The translations under genes and the position numbers were made by a program. Below the pieces are notes generated by a model. That model worked only from the letters and a program-made list of their open reading frames with translations. It was not told the origin of the DNA and searched no databases. DNA of 64,000 nt from Paenibacillus_AB hodogayensis. GTDB lineage: Bacteria > Bacillota > Bacilli > Paenibacillales > NBRC-103111. Where the stretch lies: contig NZ_BAAAYO010000010.1 of NCBI RefSeq assembly GCF_039536325.1, positions 372,001-436,000 of the forward strand, read 5' to 3'. Shown here in pieces: positions 8,968 to 17,879 of the stretch. Position 1 is the first letter of the stretch. Every line of letters begins with the position of its first letter.

Positions 8968-9048
8968 AGGTTGGAGCTTCTATTCCGTGACGCCAAGGTC
9001 GCTCGCTGCGAAGATCCGCTGCCGTACGAGCCCGAGCCGTGCGTTCAA

Positions 9049-10347
9049 CTACTCCCGCGCAGCACCGGCGTGCAGCGCATTCGCGAGAACCGCCGCTTGA
9101 TCGGCGTCGGCCGCAGGAAGCGAATGTTCCGCCCTGGCGACGGTTATCCCGTCCGGTACTGCCGAAGCGTTTCCTGCGACCACATACAAGCCATATGGCA
9201 GCGAGGCGGACGGCATGACCAGCATGCGCAACTGATAATCGGTGGCGGTCGTCACCGGTACGACCTTGTTCGCGGCAAAATGATAATTGTTAGCCGGTCC
9301 TCCGTTAAGCTGGTAATTGACGAATCCGGGGTTAGTGCCGTTGCTTCCGTATAACGTATGGACTGCGGGAAAGGCGGTGTCGTTGGTGATGCTAATATGC
9401 ATGTCGTAATCGATATACCAGTATGCCAAGCGAAGCTTGTTCACCGTCGGCGTCACGAATCGGACTTCCTGCTGTACGACGGCTTGGCCAAGTACGTTCC
9501 ACCGCGTAAGCAGCTTTTCCTGTTCGCCGGAATAACCCAAATCGCCGAGGCGCAGTCCGATAACGGGTTTCGCGTCGGTTAACGTCGCATCTAACGTACC
9601 GGTCCGCCCCCAATGATCGAGCAGTCCCCGGTAATCGTCGGATTTGGCATCGGTCGCATTCGTGCGGGCGATCGTTGACGCCGTGGCATAAGGGGTCGGA
9701 TCGGTAATGTCCGCGGTGGTCACGACATGGGAGACGAGCACGTCTGCATCTTGGCCGTCCGCCGCCGATTCCGCCGAAAACTGGGCGAAATAAACGACTG
9801 ACTGGTCAACGGCTACATGGTTCGCATCCGAATATGCAAAATAGTAAGAGCCTCCGGCCGGAATTGTCGCCAGCAAACTTTTTTGTGGAAGCGCATCCAT
9901 AAAAGTCCGGGTTACTTCGCTGGCTGCCACCGTGACATAAGCGGCAGAATAAGCTTCGTTCCACCGATAAAATTGGATCTCCTGCTGAGACGGATTGCTG
10001 ACATGAATCCAAAAGGTCAGCGGGTGCGTCGTTTTGTTGTAGTGGGACCCCCAGAAGCGAAAAGCGCCGGTAACCGTGTCCCGGTACAACGTAGCATTGT
10101 ATTGTCCGTCAATAACGCTTCCGTCCGCTCGCAACGCCCCGTTCTCGTTGATCGTTTCCGGCGCGTTCGAAACGAATACCTGCCCTCCCGTTTTTTCGAA
10201 ATGGACGTTCGTCGCGTCGAACGGCAAAAACGTTTTGGGGAAGTTTATCGTCACTTCCTCCCCCGGCGAATAGGCCATGGCCGTGAACGGCATGACGAGC
10301 AGCGCCGCCAGTGCCGCCAGCCCCATCCAAACCCGTTTGCGCTTCAT
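9049..10347 (-). CDS. Secreted protein of unknown function, 432 aa
   Basis: I do not recognise this family. The N-terminus is a clear signal peptide (KRKRVWMGLAALAALLVMPF, cleavage expected after TAMA). The rest is rich in aromatic, Thr and beta-prone residues and suggests two or more beta-sandwich domains, with phrases such as FRFWGSHYNKTTHPLTFWIH and YWYIDYDMHISITND. No catalytic signature, repeat or anchor is visible. ATG 10347 is chosen because AGGAGG precedes it by 10 bases. It stands alone between two terminators. A role in envelope or matrix structure is a guess only. Confidence 0.8.
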   Translation of the reverse strand: MKRKRVWMGLAALAALLVMPFTAMAYSPGEEVTINFPKTFLPFDATNVHFEKTGGQVFVSNAPETINENGALRADGSVIDGQYNATLYRDTVTGAFRFWGSHYNKTTHPLTFWIHVSNPSQQEIQFYRWNEAYSAAYVTVAASEVTRTFMDALPQKSLLATIPAGGSYYFAYSDANHVAVDQSVVYFAQFSAESAADGQDADVLVSHVVTTADITDPTPYATASTIARTNATDAKSDDYRGLLDHWGRTGTLDATLTDAKPVIGLRLGDLGYSGEQEKLLTRWNVLGQAVVQQEVRFVTPTVNKLRLAYWYIDYDMHISITNDTAFPAVHTLYGSNGTNPGFVNYQLNGGPANNYHFAANKVVPVTTATDYQLRMLVMPSASLPYGLYVVAGNASAVPDGITVARAEHSLPAADADQAAVLANALHAGAARE

Positions 10348-10467
10348 CTTAACATTTCCTCCTCTTCCAATAAGTTGATCATACAAATCTATTATCGTAT
10401 GGGGCTAACTTCCAATTCAAGGATGCTGATGACTTGTTTTGGCACTTTGATGACAGGGTGGCGACAA

Positions 10468-10516
10468 TAAAACGGAACGGCTGCCCTCTTCCGCGAAGAA
10501 GGCGCAGCCGTTCCGG
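10468..10516 (-). terminator. Intrinsic terminator of purA
   Basis: On the minus strand GGAACGGCTGC pairs with GCAGCCGTTCC around a 17-21 base loop that itself has a small stem, followed by TTTTATTG. It lies 46 bases after the purA stop codon. Confidence 0.75.
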
Positions 10517-10561
10517 TTATAGCAGCCTCAGCGCCTCAAGGGGCAGCCATGGAGGGGTCAA

Positions 10562-11842
10562 TTATCGCACGAACATCTGCTCCCGGCGCGGTCCGACCGA
10601 TACTTGACGCACCGGTACGCCGAGCAGTTCCTCCACCCGCAGTACGTAAGCTTGCGCCGCAGCCGGAAGCTCGTCGAACGCGCGCGCAGCCGAGATATCG
10701 GTGCGCCAACCCGGCATCGTTTGGAGAACGGGCTGCACGGCTTCGAGCCCGGCATTGACGGGAAACGACTCCGTCAGTCCGCCAGTCGCTGTCCGATACG
10801 CGGTGCACAGCGGTATTTCATCGAGATAACCAAGTACGTCCAGGTTGGTCAACGCAACCTCAGTCGCCCCTTGTACCATGCAGCCGTACCGCGTGGCCAC
10901 CGCATCGAACCAGCCGACCCGACGCGGTCGACCGGTCACGACTCCGTACTCTCCGGAGGACCCGCCGCGTTTGCGCAGCTCCTCGGCCTCGTCGCCATAC
11001 AGCTCGGTAACGAACGGACCGGCGCCGACGCAGCTCGAGTAAGCCTTCGTTACCGCGACGACGCGATCGATGGCGTAAGGCGGCAGCCCCGCCCCGACCG
11101 GCGCGAACCCGGCCAGCGTCGACGAGGACGTCGAGTAAGGGTATATGCCGTGGTCCGGGTCGCGCAGAGCACCGAGCTGACCTTCCACCAAAATCGACTC
11201 GCCGCGTTTCCAAGCTCCTTGCAGCAGTTCGGTCGTGTTGCATACGTAAGGCTTCAGCCGCTCCGCATCAAGCAGCAGTTCCTCCGCCAACGCTTCCGCA
11301 TTCAACGCGGACTTGCCGTACAAATGCTCCAGCAGCACATTTTTCGTCTCAAGCGCCGCTTCCAGCCGTCCGAGCAGCCGCGGCCTGTCGAACAGATCGG
11401 CAACCTGAACGCCCAGCTTCAAATATTTGTCCGAATAAAAAGGCGCGATCCCTTTCTTCGTCGATCCGAACTGCCGGTCTCCAAGCCGTTCCTCTTCCAA
11501 AGAGTCGAACAGCCGGTGGTAAGGCAGCACGAGTTGGGCTCTCTCGGACAGCCTTATCTCCGGCGCGGGAATTCCTCGGCGCGCCAAATCGTCCAGCTCC
11601 GCGAAGAAATCTCCGGCATGAAAAGCGACGCCCGGACCAATCACATTGACCGTTCCCGGACGGCATACGCCCGAAGGGAGCAAATTCAAGGCAATTTTGC
11701 CGTATTCGTTTATAATCGTATGCCCGGCATTGCTTCCGCCTTGAAACCGGACCACATACTTGGACGTCCCGGCCAATGCGTCCGTTATTTTACCCTTCCC
11801 CTCATCTCCCCAGTTCGCTCCCACAATCGCCGTAACCGGCAT
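10562..11842 (-). CDS. purA: Adenylosuccinate synthetase (GSTKKGIAP-type variant)
   Basis: PurA joins IMP and aspartate using GTP, the first committed step of AMP synthesis. Motifs seen are the P-loop-like NWGDEGKGK at residues 10-18, QGGSNAGHT, DHGIYPYSTSSST, VGAGPFVTEL and the C-terminal T-N-L-D-V-L guanine-recognition stretch. The segment FGSTKKGIAPFYSDKY replaces the GTTGRGIGP form of the Escherichia coli enzyme, and AYSSCVGAG replaces AYSTRVGAG. The protein therefore belongs to a distinct bacterial branch that I recall from Clostridia-type genomes. The catalytic Asp of WGDEG is kept, so it is not a PurZ-type enzyme. A divergent LysR gene shares its promoter region, which is unusual for purA. 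A second, standard purA elsewhere is possible. Confidence 0.9.
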   Translation of the reverse strand: MPVTAIVGANWGDEGKGKITDALAGTSKYVVRFQGGSNAGHTIINEYGKIALNLLPSGVCRPGTVNVIGPGVAFHAGDFFAELDDLARRGIPAPEIRLSERAQLVLPYHRLFDSLEEERLGDRQFGSTKKGIAPFYSDKYLKLGVQVADLFDRPRLLGRLEAALETKNVLLEHLYGKSALNAEALAEELLLDAERLKPYVCNTTELLQGAWKRGESILVEGQLGALRDPDHGIYPYSTSSSTLAGFAPVGAGLPPYAIDRVVAVTKAYSSCVGAGPFVTELYGDEAEELRKRGGSSGEYGVVTGRPRRVGWFDAVATRYGCMVQGATEVALTNLDVLGYLDEIPLCTAYRTATGGLTESFPVNAGLEAVQPVLQTMPGWRTDISAARAFDELPAAAQAYVLRVEELLGVPVRQVSVGPRREQMFVR

Positions 11843-11863
11843 GTGCCATTCCCCTTTCCGGTC

Positions 11864-11893
11864 TTGTTATGCTGTTGCACTACCGATTATAAT
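11864..11893 (+). promoter_or_regulatory. Divergent promoter region of lysR and purA
   Basis: For the LysR gene, TTGTTA (11864-11869), an 18-base spacer and a perfect TATAAT (11888-11893) are seen. The same ATTATAAT core also reads TATAAT on the minus strand (11891-11886), pointing at purA, with only a weak -35. The two promoters would overlap, so one regulator bound here could affect both. Confidence 0.45.
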
Positions 11894-11971
11894 AAAAGGA
11901 ATACCATAAATAAAATCAATAGTACTAATATCTGATATAAGTTAAATCGATAGCAAATGGAGCTGTATACG

Positions 11972-12850
11972 ATGATCGACAACATGGAATGGTACCGCGC
12001 CTTTTACGAGGTAGCGCAAACCGGCAGCTTCTCCAAAGCGGCCGAACGGATGTTCATTACTCAACCCGCCGTCAGCCATTCGATCAAGCAGTTGGAGTTT
12101 CGCCTTGGCGGGCCTTTGTTTTTTCGCACTTCGCGGGGCGTCAAGCTTACGGCCGAAGGCGAGGTACTGCTGAAGTTCGTATCGCAGGCGCATCATTTTC
12201 TCGAAAACGGGGAGAAAAAAATCGCCGAAATGCGCAATCTGATCACCGGCGAAGTCAAAATCGGGGCGGGCGACACGCTATGCCGCTATTACTTGCTGCC
12301 GTATCTGGAATCGTTTCACGGCCAGTACCCCGATGTGAAAATCCAGGTGACGAACCGCACTACCCGCGAAACGCTCGTTCTGCTCAAGGAAGGACGGATC
12401 GACTTCGGCGTCGTCAACCTGCCCATCGACGAGCGGCAGCTGACCGTTCGCGAAAGCATGGCTCTCCACGACTGTTTCGTTGCCGGACAAGCTGCCGCTT
12501 TCACCGCCCGGCCGCCGTTGTCCTGGAAGGAGCTGAACGACCTTCCGCTGCTTATGCTGGAGAAGGGCAGCAGCATCCGCAGCTACGCCGACGCTTTTGC
12601 CGAACAACAGGGTATCCGTCTGAATCCGGAAATCGAGCTAGGCAGCATCGAGCTGATTGTCCAATTCGCCCGGATCGGGCTCGGCGTCGGCTGCGTGATC
12701 CGCGAATTCGTCGCCGAAGAGTTGGCGTCAGGCGCCTTGCGCGAGGTCGACGTCGAACCGCCGCTGCCTGCCCGTCATATCGGCCTCGTCACGCTGCGCG
12801 ACGTACCGTTGTCCGCCGCAGCGCAGCGGCTGCTGGAACTGCTCCCTTAG
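11972..12850 (+). CDS. LysR-family transcriptional regulator, 292 aa
   Basis: The N-terminal winged helix-turn-helix is clear (WYRAFYEVAQTGSFSKAAER, ITQPAVSHSIKQLE, then the wing FFRTSRGVKLT), followed by a periplasmic-binding-like effector domain from about residue 90. ATG 11972 is preferred because GGAG ends nine bases upstream; the earlier in-frame ATG 11957 has no ribosome binding site. It is divergent from purA, with overlapping promoters, and is followed by a catalase gene 134 bases downstream on the same strand. It could regulate either neighbour; neither can be proven from sequence. Confidence 0.88.
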   Translation: MIDNMEWYRAFYEVAQTGSFSKAAERMFITQPAVSHSIKQLEFRLGGPLFFRTSRGVKLTAEGEVLLKFVSQAHHFLENGEKKIAEMRNLITGEVKIGAGDTLCRYYLLPYLESFHGQYPDVKIQVTNRTTRETLVLLKEGRIDFGVVNLPIDERQLTVRESMALHDCFVAGQAAAFTARPPLSWKELNDLPLLMLEKGSSIRSYADAFAEQQGIRLNPEIELGSIELIVQFARIGLGVGCVIREFVAEELASGALREVDVEPPLPARHIGLVTLRDVPLSAAAQRLLELLP

Positions 12851-12984
12851 AATCCGATTTTTAAACGAACACGGGACCGGCTGAGGTTGGCCGGGAGGTC
12901 TTGCGTGCCGACGTGCATAATCCGCTGACGGCAAGCAAAAAATGGAACAGGATGCAAATACGTTCCAGGAGGCCACCGAATCTT

Positions 12985-14613
12985 ATGACTTTACCTCGTC
13001 AACCTGCAAGCGGGACCGCTTCAACCGCACCTGATGAAGCAGCTAAGTCTGCGGCGAGCGATGCCGCAATGACGCTAACCGACCGTCAAGGTCACCCTAT
13101 CTCGGACAACCAAAATATACGTACGATCGGGAGCCGCGGACCGTCCACGCTCGAGAACTACCATTTTATCGAAAAAATATCGCATTTTGACCGGGAACGC
13201 ATCCCCGAACGGGTCGTCCATGCCCGCGGAGCCGGCGCGCACGGTTATTTTGAAGCCTACGGACGGGCGGGCGACCGGCGAATCGCCGATTATACGCGGG
13301 CCAAGCTGTTTCAGGAAGCGGGCAAACGCACACCCGTCTTCGTCCGCTTCTCGACCGTCGTTCACGGCGCGCATTCGCCGGAGACGCTGCGCGATCCGCG
13401 CGGTTTTGCCGTAAAGTTTTATACGGAGGACGGCAATTGGGATCTGGTCGGCAACAATCTGAAAATTTTCTTTATCCGCGATCCGTTGAAATTTCCCGAT
13501 ATGGTTCATGCATTCAAGCCCGATCCGGTCACGAACGTCAACGACCCGGAGAGAATGTTCGACTTCTTGTCCAACTCTCCGGAGGCAACCCATATGGTAA
13601 CGTTCCTGTTCTCGCCATGGGGCATTCCGGCCAACTACCGGCAAATGCAAGGCTCGGGCGTCAACACGTACAAATGGGTCAATGCGGAAGGGAAAGCCGT
13701 TATTGTGAAATACCATTGGGAGCCGCTCGGCGCCCCGATCCGCAACCTGCTTCAGAAAGAGGCGGACGTCATTCAGGGAAAAAATTACAGCCATGCCACG
13801 CAAGATTTGTACGAGGCCATCGAGCGCGGCGAGTACCCGGAATGGGAGCTGTGCGTACAGATGATGAGCGACGACGAGCATCCGGAGCTTGATTTCGATC
13901 CGCTCGATCCGACCAAGCTATGGGACGCCGACTTATTTCCTTTTTTGCCGATCGGAAAAATGGTACTGGACCGAAACCCGGACAACTACTTCGCGGAAGT
14001 GGAGCAGGCCGCTTTCGGCACCGGCGTGCTGGTGGACGGGCTTGATTTTTCGGACGACAAGCTGCTGCAGGGACGAACCTTTTCTTATTCGGACACTCAG
14101 CGGCATCGCGTCGGCACCAACTATTTGCAGCTGCCGGTCAACGCCCCAAAAAAACAAGTCGCGACCAACCAGCGCGACGGACAGATGGCCTATGCGGTCG
14201 ACGGGGCTCCCGGGCAAAATCCGCATGTCAACTATGAGCCGTCTTCGATCGGCGGTCTGAAAGAAGCCGCTCCATCTGGAAAAGAGCACGAGCCGGCCTA
14301 TGCCGATAAATTGACTCGCCGCAAACTCGAACGCTCCAACGACTTCGAGCAAGCCGGCGAGACGTTCCGCCGCTTCGAGGATTGGGAGCGGGACGAGCTT
14401 ATCGCCAATTTGACCGAAGCGCTCCTCGTTTGCCGCCCATCCATACGCGAGAAAATGATCGAATACTTCACGAACGCGGACCCGGATTATGGTCGCAGAG
14501 TGTCCGAAAGCTTGATGCAGGCCGGTTCGGCCGGCGGGCTTACGGGCTCGGTCGGGGAGCAGCAGGGGGTAGATATGGCCGCAGAGCTGGGCCGCACGAC
14601 AGACGGCTATTGA
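12985..14613 (+). CDS. Monofunctional haem catalase, 542 aa
   Basis: It converts hydrogen peroxide to water and oxygen in the cytoplasm. The distal-side His is in RVVHARGAGAHGYFE with its Ser partner downstream (FVRFSTV), the distal Asn is in LVGNNLKIFF, and the haem-ligand Tyr lies in GRTFSYSDTQRHR. The length and the C-terminal helical tail (RRFEDWERDELIANLTEALL, about residues 460-530) fit the small-subunit KatA/KatX type rather than the large catalases with a flavodoxin-like domain. ATG 12985 follows AGGAGG by 12 bases; earlier in-frame codons look noncoding. No PerR box is evident. A strong terminator follows. Confidence 0.93.
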   Translation: MTLPRQPASGTASTAPDEAAKSAASDAAMTLTDRQGHPISDNQNIRTIGSRGPSTLENYHFIEKISHFDRERIPERVVHARGAGAHGYFEAYGRAGDRRIADYTRAKLFQEAGKRTPVFVRFSTVVHGAHSPETLRDPRGFAVKFYTEDGNWDLVGNNLKIFFIRDPLKFPDMVHAFKPDPVTNVNDPERMFDFLSNSPEATHMVTFLFSPWGIPANYRQMQGSGVNTYKWVNAEGKAVIVKYHWEPLGAPIRNLLQKEADVIQGKNYSHATQDLYEAIERGEYPEWELCVQMMSDDEHPELDFDPLDPTKLWDADLFPFLPIGKMVLDRNPDNYFAEVEQAAFGTGVLVDGLDFSDDKLLQGRTFSYSDTQRHRVGTNYLQLPVNAPKKQVATNQRDGQMAYAVDGAPGQNPHVNYEPSSIGGLKEAAPSGKEHEPAYADKLTRRKLERSNDFEQAGETFRRFEDWERDELIANLTEALLVCRPSIREKMIEYFTNADPDYGRRVSESLMQAGSAGGLTGSVGEQQGVDMAAELGRTTDGY

Positions 14614-14640
14614 GCGAAGCGAACGGGGCCGCGCAATGCA

Positions 14641-14690
14641 AAAAAAACCTTCTGGAAACACGACAATCGTGCTTCCGGAAGGTTTTTTTT
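14641..14690 (+). terminator. Strong intrinsic terminator of the catalase gene
   Basis: AAAACCTTCTGGAA pairs with TTCCGGAAGGTTTT, with an inner ACGA/TCGT stem, and ends in TTTTTTTTG. The upstream A-run makes it potentially bidirectional, but the nearest minus-strand gene starts further right. Confidence 0.9.
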
Positions 14691-14851
14691 GTGCAACCAC
14701 TAGTACAAAATCAGAGCTTGATCCGGTCCGACTTGTACTAGCTCAGCGATACTGCCCCATGTTCGCATCGGAGCATGAAGGTCCGTGATTATGGCGGCAT
14801 CAGGAGTCAGGTCCAGCTTTCCATCAACGTCGCGGCATCGGCATCGAGCAA

Positions 14852-17815
14852 TTACGTCGCCGCCGGCGATACCAGCTGCTGCGCCTGTACGGCCGGGTCG
14901 TTCACGTGCTCCCGGAAGTCCCGCATGTACGCGCTAGCCTGCTTCCACTCTCCCTGCTCCAGCAGCAGCCGGATGATCGACAGCCGGTACCGCAGTTCGG
15001 CCGCGAAGACCGGATGGATGTCGCCCGATGTCTCATACCGGCTGACGTGTCCGAGCATCGCATCCAACGTCAGCGGGGTAATCGTCACCGTCACCGTCGC
15101 TTCGTTCGAGTACCGCTTCCCGTCAAAGGCGCGGAACGCGAACGTATCCGTCCCCGACTGACCCAAGTGCGGCGTATACGTGTATGCGCCGTACGCAGCG
15201 TTCGTGACGGTGACCGTCCCTTTCGTCCCGTTCGCCGTCACACTGTACGTAAGCGCGCTTCCGTCGTTCGCCGTGGCGGCCAGCGTGCCGGTTACGACCG
15301 TATTGCCCGGCGTCGCAATCGCCGCGTCGAACGCGGCCGGCGCCTGGGCCGGGGTCAACTCGTAGACATGAACCGCAAGCGGTGCGAAGGAATCGGTAAA
15401 GGAACCGCTGACGACGGGGAGCGAGCGATTCTCGTGGTACACGCTGGCGGAAACCGTGTTGGGCACCTGAAACGTTACGTTCGGATGGCTGTCCTTGCCG
15501 TTGTTCGCCGCGATCACGTAGAGGCGCCCGTTATATTGGCGCACCGTCCAATTCAGCCAGCTGCCTCCGCCTGTCACCGTCACAGCCGGCGTCTCTTCTA
15601 CCGACATAATAACCGGGACCAAGTCCTTGATCTCCTGCCCGACTAGCTTCATATTGGCCAGCAAGGTGGCGTACGGCACTCCGCTCGCGTCGTTCTGGAT
15701 GTCGAACAACGAATAGTAAATAAGACCGGTCGCGCCCTCGGCGATCGACTGCCACGACATCGAGCGCAGCTCCGCCACCGTCGGCGCCCGCAGTCCGTCC
15801 ACATTATAGTTGGCCCAGTTGAACGCCTGGATAACCTGCCAAGCGGCACGGTGCGGCAGCAAGGCCTTCGTGCTTCGCTGCCAGGAACCCGGTATGGTCA
15901 AGTTGTCGCCCGCACGGCCGAAGACAGGGTACTGGTCGGTGCCGAATATGTCCGTCGCCTTCATCATGATGTCTGCGCGCGGCAACGCCAAATCGACGGA
16001 GTACGTCGGATGGTTGGCGTCGTTCGCGACGACTGCTTGGTGATGGGCGATCAGCCGCTCCCGGTTTTCGACGGCGGGCCTCTCGTCGTTTACGTACCAC
16101 GCCAGAAGCGCAGGATGGTTCTTGAACTGGTTTACATACTGGGCGATGACCGCCGTTTCGTCGGCTTCGGTCTGAATGGACGACGGCTTATACGGACTTT
16201 CGTGGAAAAAGTCCTTGATCGAAAAAATCAGCTTCTGTCCGTTCGCGGCGATCTGGTTGAGCTTTTCCGTCGTCAACGTTTGATAGTTGTAGGCCAGCAC
16301 CGTATTGAACGGGCTGTTCGCCAAGTCGCTCAATTCGGCGTTTCCGACGGCGCCGGCAAAGAAGCCGAGCGGAAAGAACGGTTCGCCGTTCACCAGCAGC
16401 CGCCCGTACTTGTCGACGTAGGAAGCCGGCTTCGTTTCGTTCGTCCCGAGCTTCTTGACCGTCCATTCGTCCGAATCGACGACGGCGTTCGTCGCCAGCT
16501 CCGACACTTCGATGCGCACCTTGTACGCCCCCGGGGACAACCCGGCAGACGGGAATATGGCGCCGTAATCCGCCGAACCCGCCGGAGCGGTCCGGGTATC
16601 CACCGTCTGAGCGGCGGAATCGAGCAGCTTGACTGTGGTGCGGTACTGGCCGAGCACGTTCGCGTCGGCGTTCAAATGCGTCGCAACTTCGATTTGGTCA
16701 TGATCGCCGTCGATCAGCAAGCCACGGTACGAAGGAGATAACAGCTTGGTGGTCAAAATGTCCGGCTTGATTCGGTACAGCTTCAAGTCGTCGAACCAGA
16801 CGGTGCCCGTCGTATTTCGCTCTACATACAGGGTAACGTGCACGCTGGCGGCGTTAGCGGGAATGCTGTAAGGGTCCAGCTTGAGGAACGTCCAATCGCC
16901 GGATTTGACGCCCGCCTTGTACTGGCCGCCGAGCCAGTTCCCGGCGGCGTCCCACGCTTCGATCGCAATCGTGCCGCCCCCGTTTCCGCTAAGCCCCGAC
17001 GTCTTGATCCAAGCGGAGGCGTAGTAGCTCTGGCTCGGAACGAAGGCGAACGGTTTCGTCAACAGCGTATAATTGGCCGGATCGGTCCGCCTATATTTCA
17101 AGGAATAATCGCCCAAATGACTCGTACTCGAATCGTAGCTGGATACGCCGGATACCCACGTCGAGTCGGCCATATTTTCAAAGGAGGTGTCGTAAATGAG
17201 CTGCGCATTCACATCGGCCGGCGGTTCGGCGCCAGGCAGCTGGCCGCCGATCTGATACAGCTGCAAGTCGTCGAACCATACTTCTCCGGTCGCGCCTTGC
17301 GGCATACTCGGAACGAGGTGAAGCCGCCCCGTACCGGCAGGAACGGCGAACACGGGCGTCCGCACGAAGGTCCAATCGTTGCTTGTTACCCCCGGACTTG
17401 CCACTCCCCCTTTCCAACTCGTCCAATTGGCATCATAGGCGTCCAAAATGACCGAGGCGCCATAATTCGAGCCGCTCGTTCCGTTGGACGAATAGCCCCT
17501 CGTCTTGATCCATACCGTCGCATAATAGCGGGCGGCCGGGTCGAACGACATGACCTTCATCGATGGCAGCACGTAACCGGCAGTCGTTTTCGTATATTTC
17601 AACGAATATGCCCCCGTATGCTTCTCTGCGGTGTCGTAGCTGCTCAGGGCGGAATTCCATGTCGTAATGCCCGGGTTCTCGAACGACGTGCTGTAGATCA
17701 ACGTTCCCGTTTCCGCCGGTTGATCCGCGTAGGCGGTTGATTGACCGATCGCAAGGAGCAAAGTCATTTGCAGCAGCAAGGCAACGCAGACTATCCGAGT
17801 GAACCACTTGCGCAT
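14852..17815 (-). CDS. Secreted modular glycoside hydrolase-like protein with FIMAH domain, 987 aa
   Basis: This is a large extracellular enzyme predicted to act on a polysaccharide. In order it shows a signal peptide (to about residue 31), two carbohydrate-binding jelly rolls (LIYSTSFENPGITTW and LIYDTSFENMADSTW begin homologous modules, about 37-190 and 205-350), a short beta domain, and a TIM-barrel-like region (NGEPFFPLGFF, LLAWYVNDERPAVENRERL, RSMSWQSIAEGATGLIYYS; about 450-750). An Ig/cadherin-like module follows (LTYSVTANGTKGTVTV, about 820-905), then a C-terminal FIMAH domain (about 915-980). Likely catalytic acids are in YVNDE. The start has GGAAGGTGG upstream. It follows the Lpl-type permease by 64 bases, so import and digestion are probably coupled. 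The GH family is unassigned. Confidence 0.78.
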   Translation of the reverse strand: MRKWFTRIVCVALLLQMTLLLAIGQSTAYADQPAETGTLIYSTSFENPGITTWNSALSSYDTAEKHTGAYSLKYTKTTAGYVLPSMKVMSFDPAARYYATVWIKTRGYSSNGTSGSNYGASVILDAYDANWTSWKGGVASPGVTSNDWTFVRTPVFAVPAGTGRLHLVPSMPQGATGEVWFDDLQLYQIGGQLPGAEPPADVNAQLIYDTSFENMADSTWVSGVSSYDSSTSHLGDYSLKYRRTDPANYTLLTKPFAFVPSQSYYASAWIKTSGLSGNGGGTIAIEAWDAAGNWLGGQYKAGVKSGDWTFLKLDPYSIPANAASVHVTLYVERNTTGTVWFDDLKLYRIKPDILTTKLLSPSYRGLLIDGDHDQIEVATHLNADANVLGQYRTTVKLLDSAAQTVDTRTAPAGSADYGAIFPSAGLSPGAYKVRIEVSELATNAVVDSDEWTVKKLGTNETKPASYVDKYGRLLVNGEPFFPLGFFAGAVGNAELSDLANSPFNTVLAYNYQTLTTEKLNQIAANGQKLIFSIKDFFHESPYKPSSIQTEADETAVIAQYVNQFKNHPALLAWYVNDERPAVENRERLIAHHQAVVANDANHPTYSVDLALPRADIMMKATDIFGTDQYPVFGRAGDNLTIPGSWQRSTKALLPHRAAWQVIQAFNWANYNVDGLRAPTVAELRSMSWQSIAEGATGLIYYSLFDIQNDASGVPYATLLANMKLVGQEIKDLVPVIMSVEETPAVTVTGGGSWLNWTVRQYNGRLYVIAANNGKDSHPNVTFQVPNTVSASVYHENRSLPVVSGSFTDSFAPLAVHVYELTPAQAPAAFDAAIATPGNTVVTGTLAATANDGSALTYSVTANGTKGTVTVTNAAYGAYTYTPHLGQSGTDTFAFRAFDGKRYSNEATVTVTITPLTLDAMLGHVSRYETSGDIHPVFAAELRYRLSIIRLLLEQGEWKQASAYMRDFREHVNDPAVQAQQLVSPAAT

Positions 17816-17879
17816 ACAGGGCCACCTTCCTTATCGTTGGTTCTTTTTGCAAAACGATAACGTACTGGCGATAACACGC

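Larger units (their letters stand above)
8603..9048. other. 446-base intergenic region
   Basis: This space holds the ribosome binding site and long 5' leader of the orphan binding protein, a 9-codon reading frame with a strong ribosome binding site (8673-8702), a candidate cre site (8747-8760) and, near its right end, the terminator of the next leftward gene (8944-8967). I see no larger gene. Confidence 0.6.

Noticed and set aside
10562..11842. PurZ-type (2-aminoadenine pathway) enzyme instead of PurA
   Set aside because: The catalytic Asp in NWGDEGKGK is retained and the length is that of PurA; no phage-type neighbours are present.
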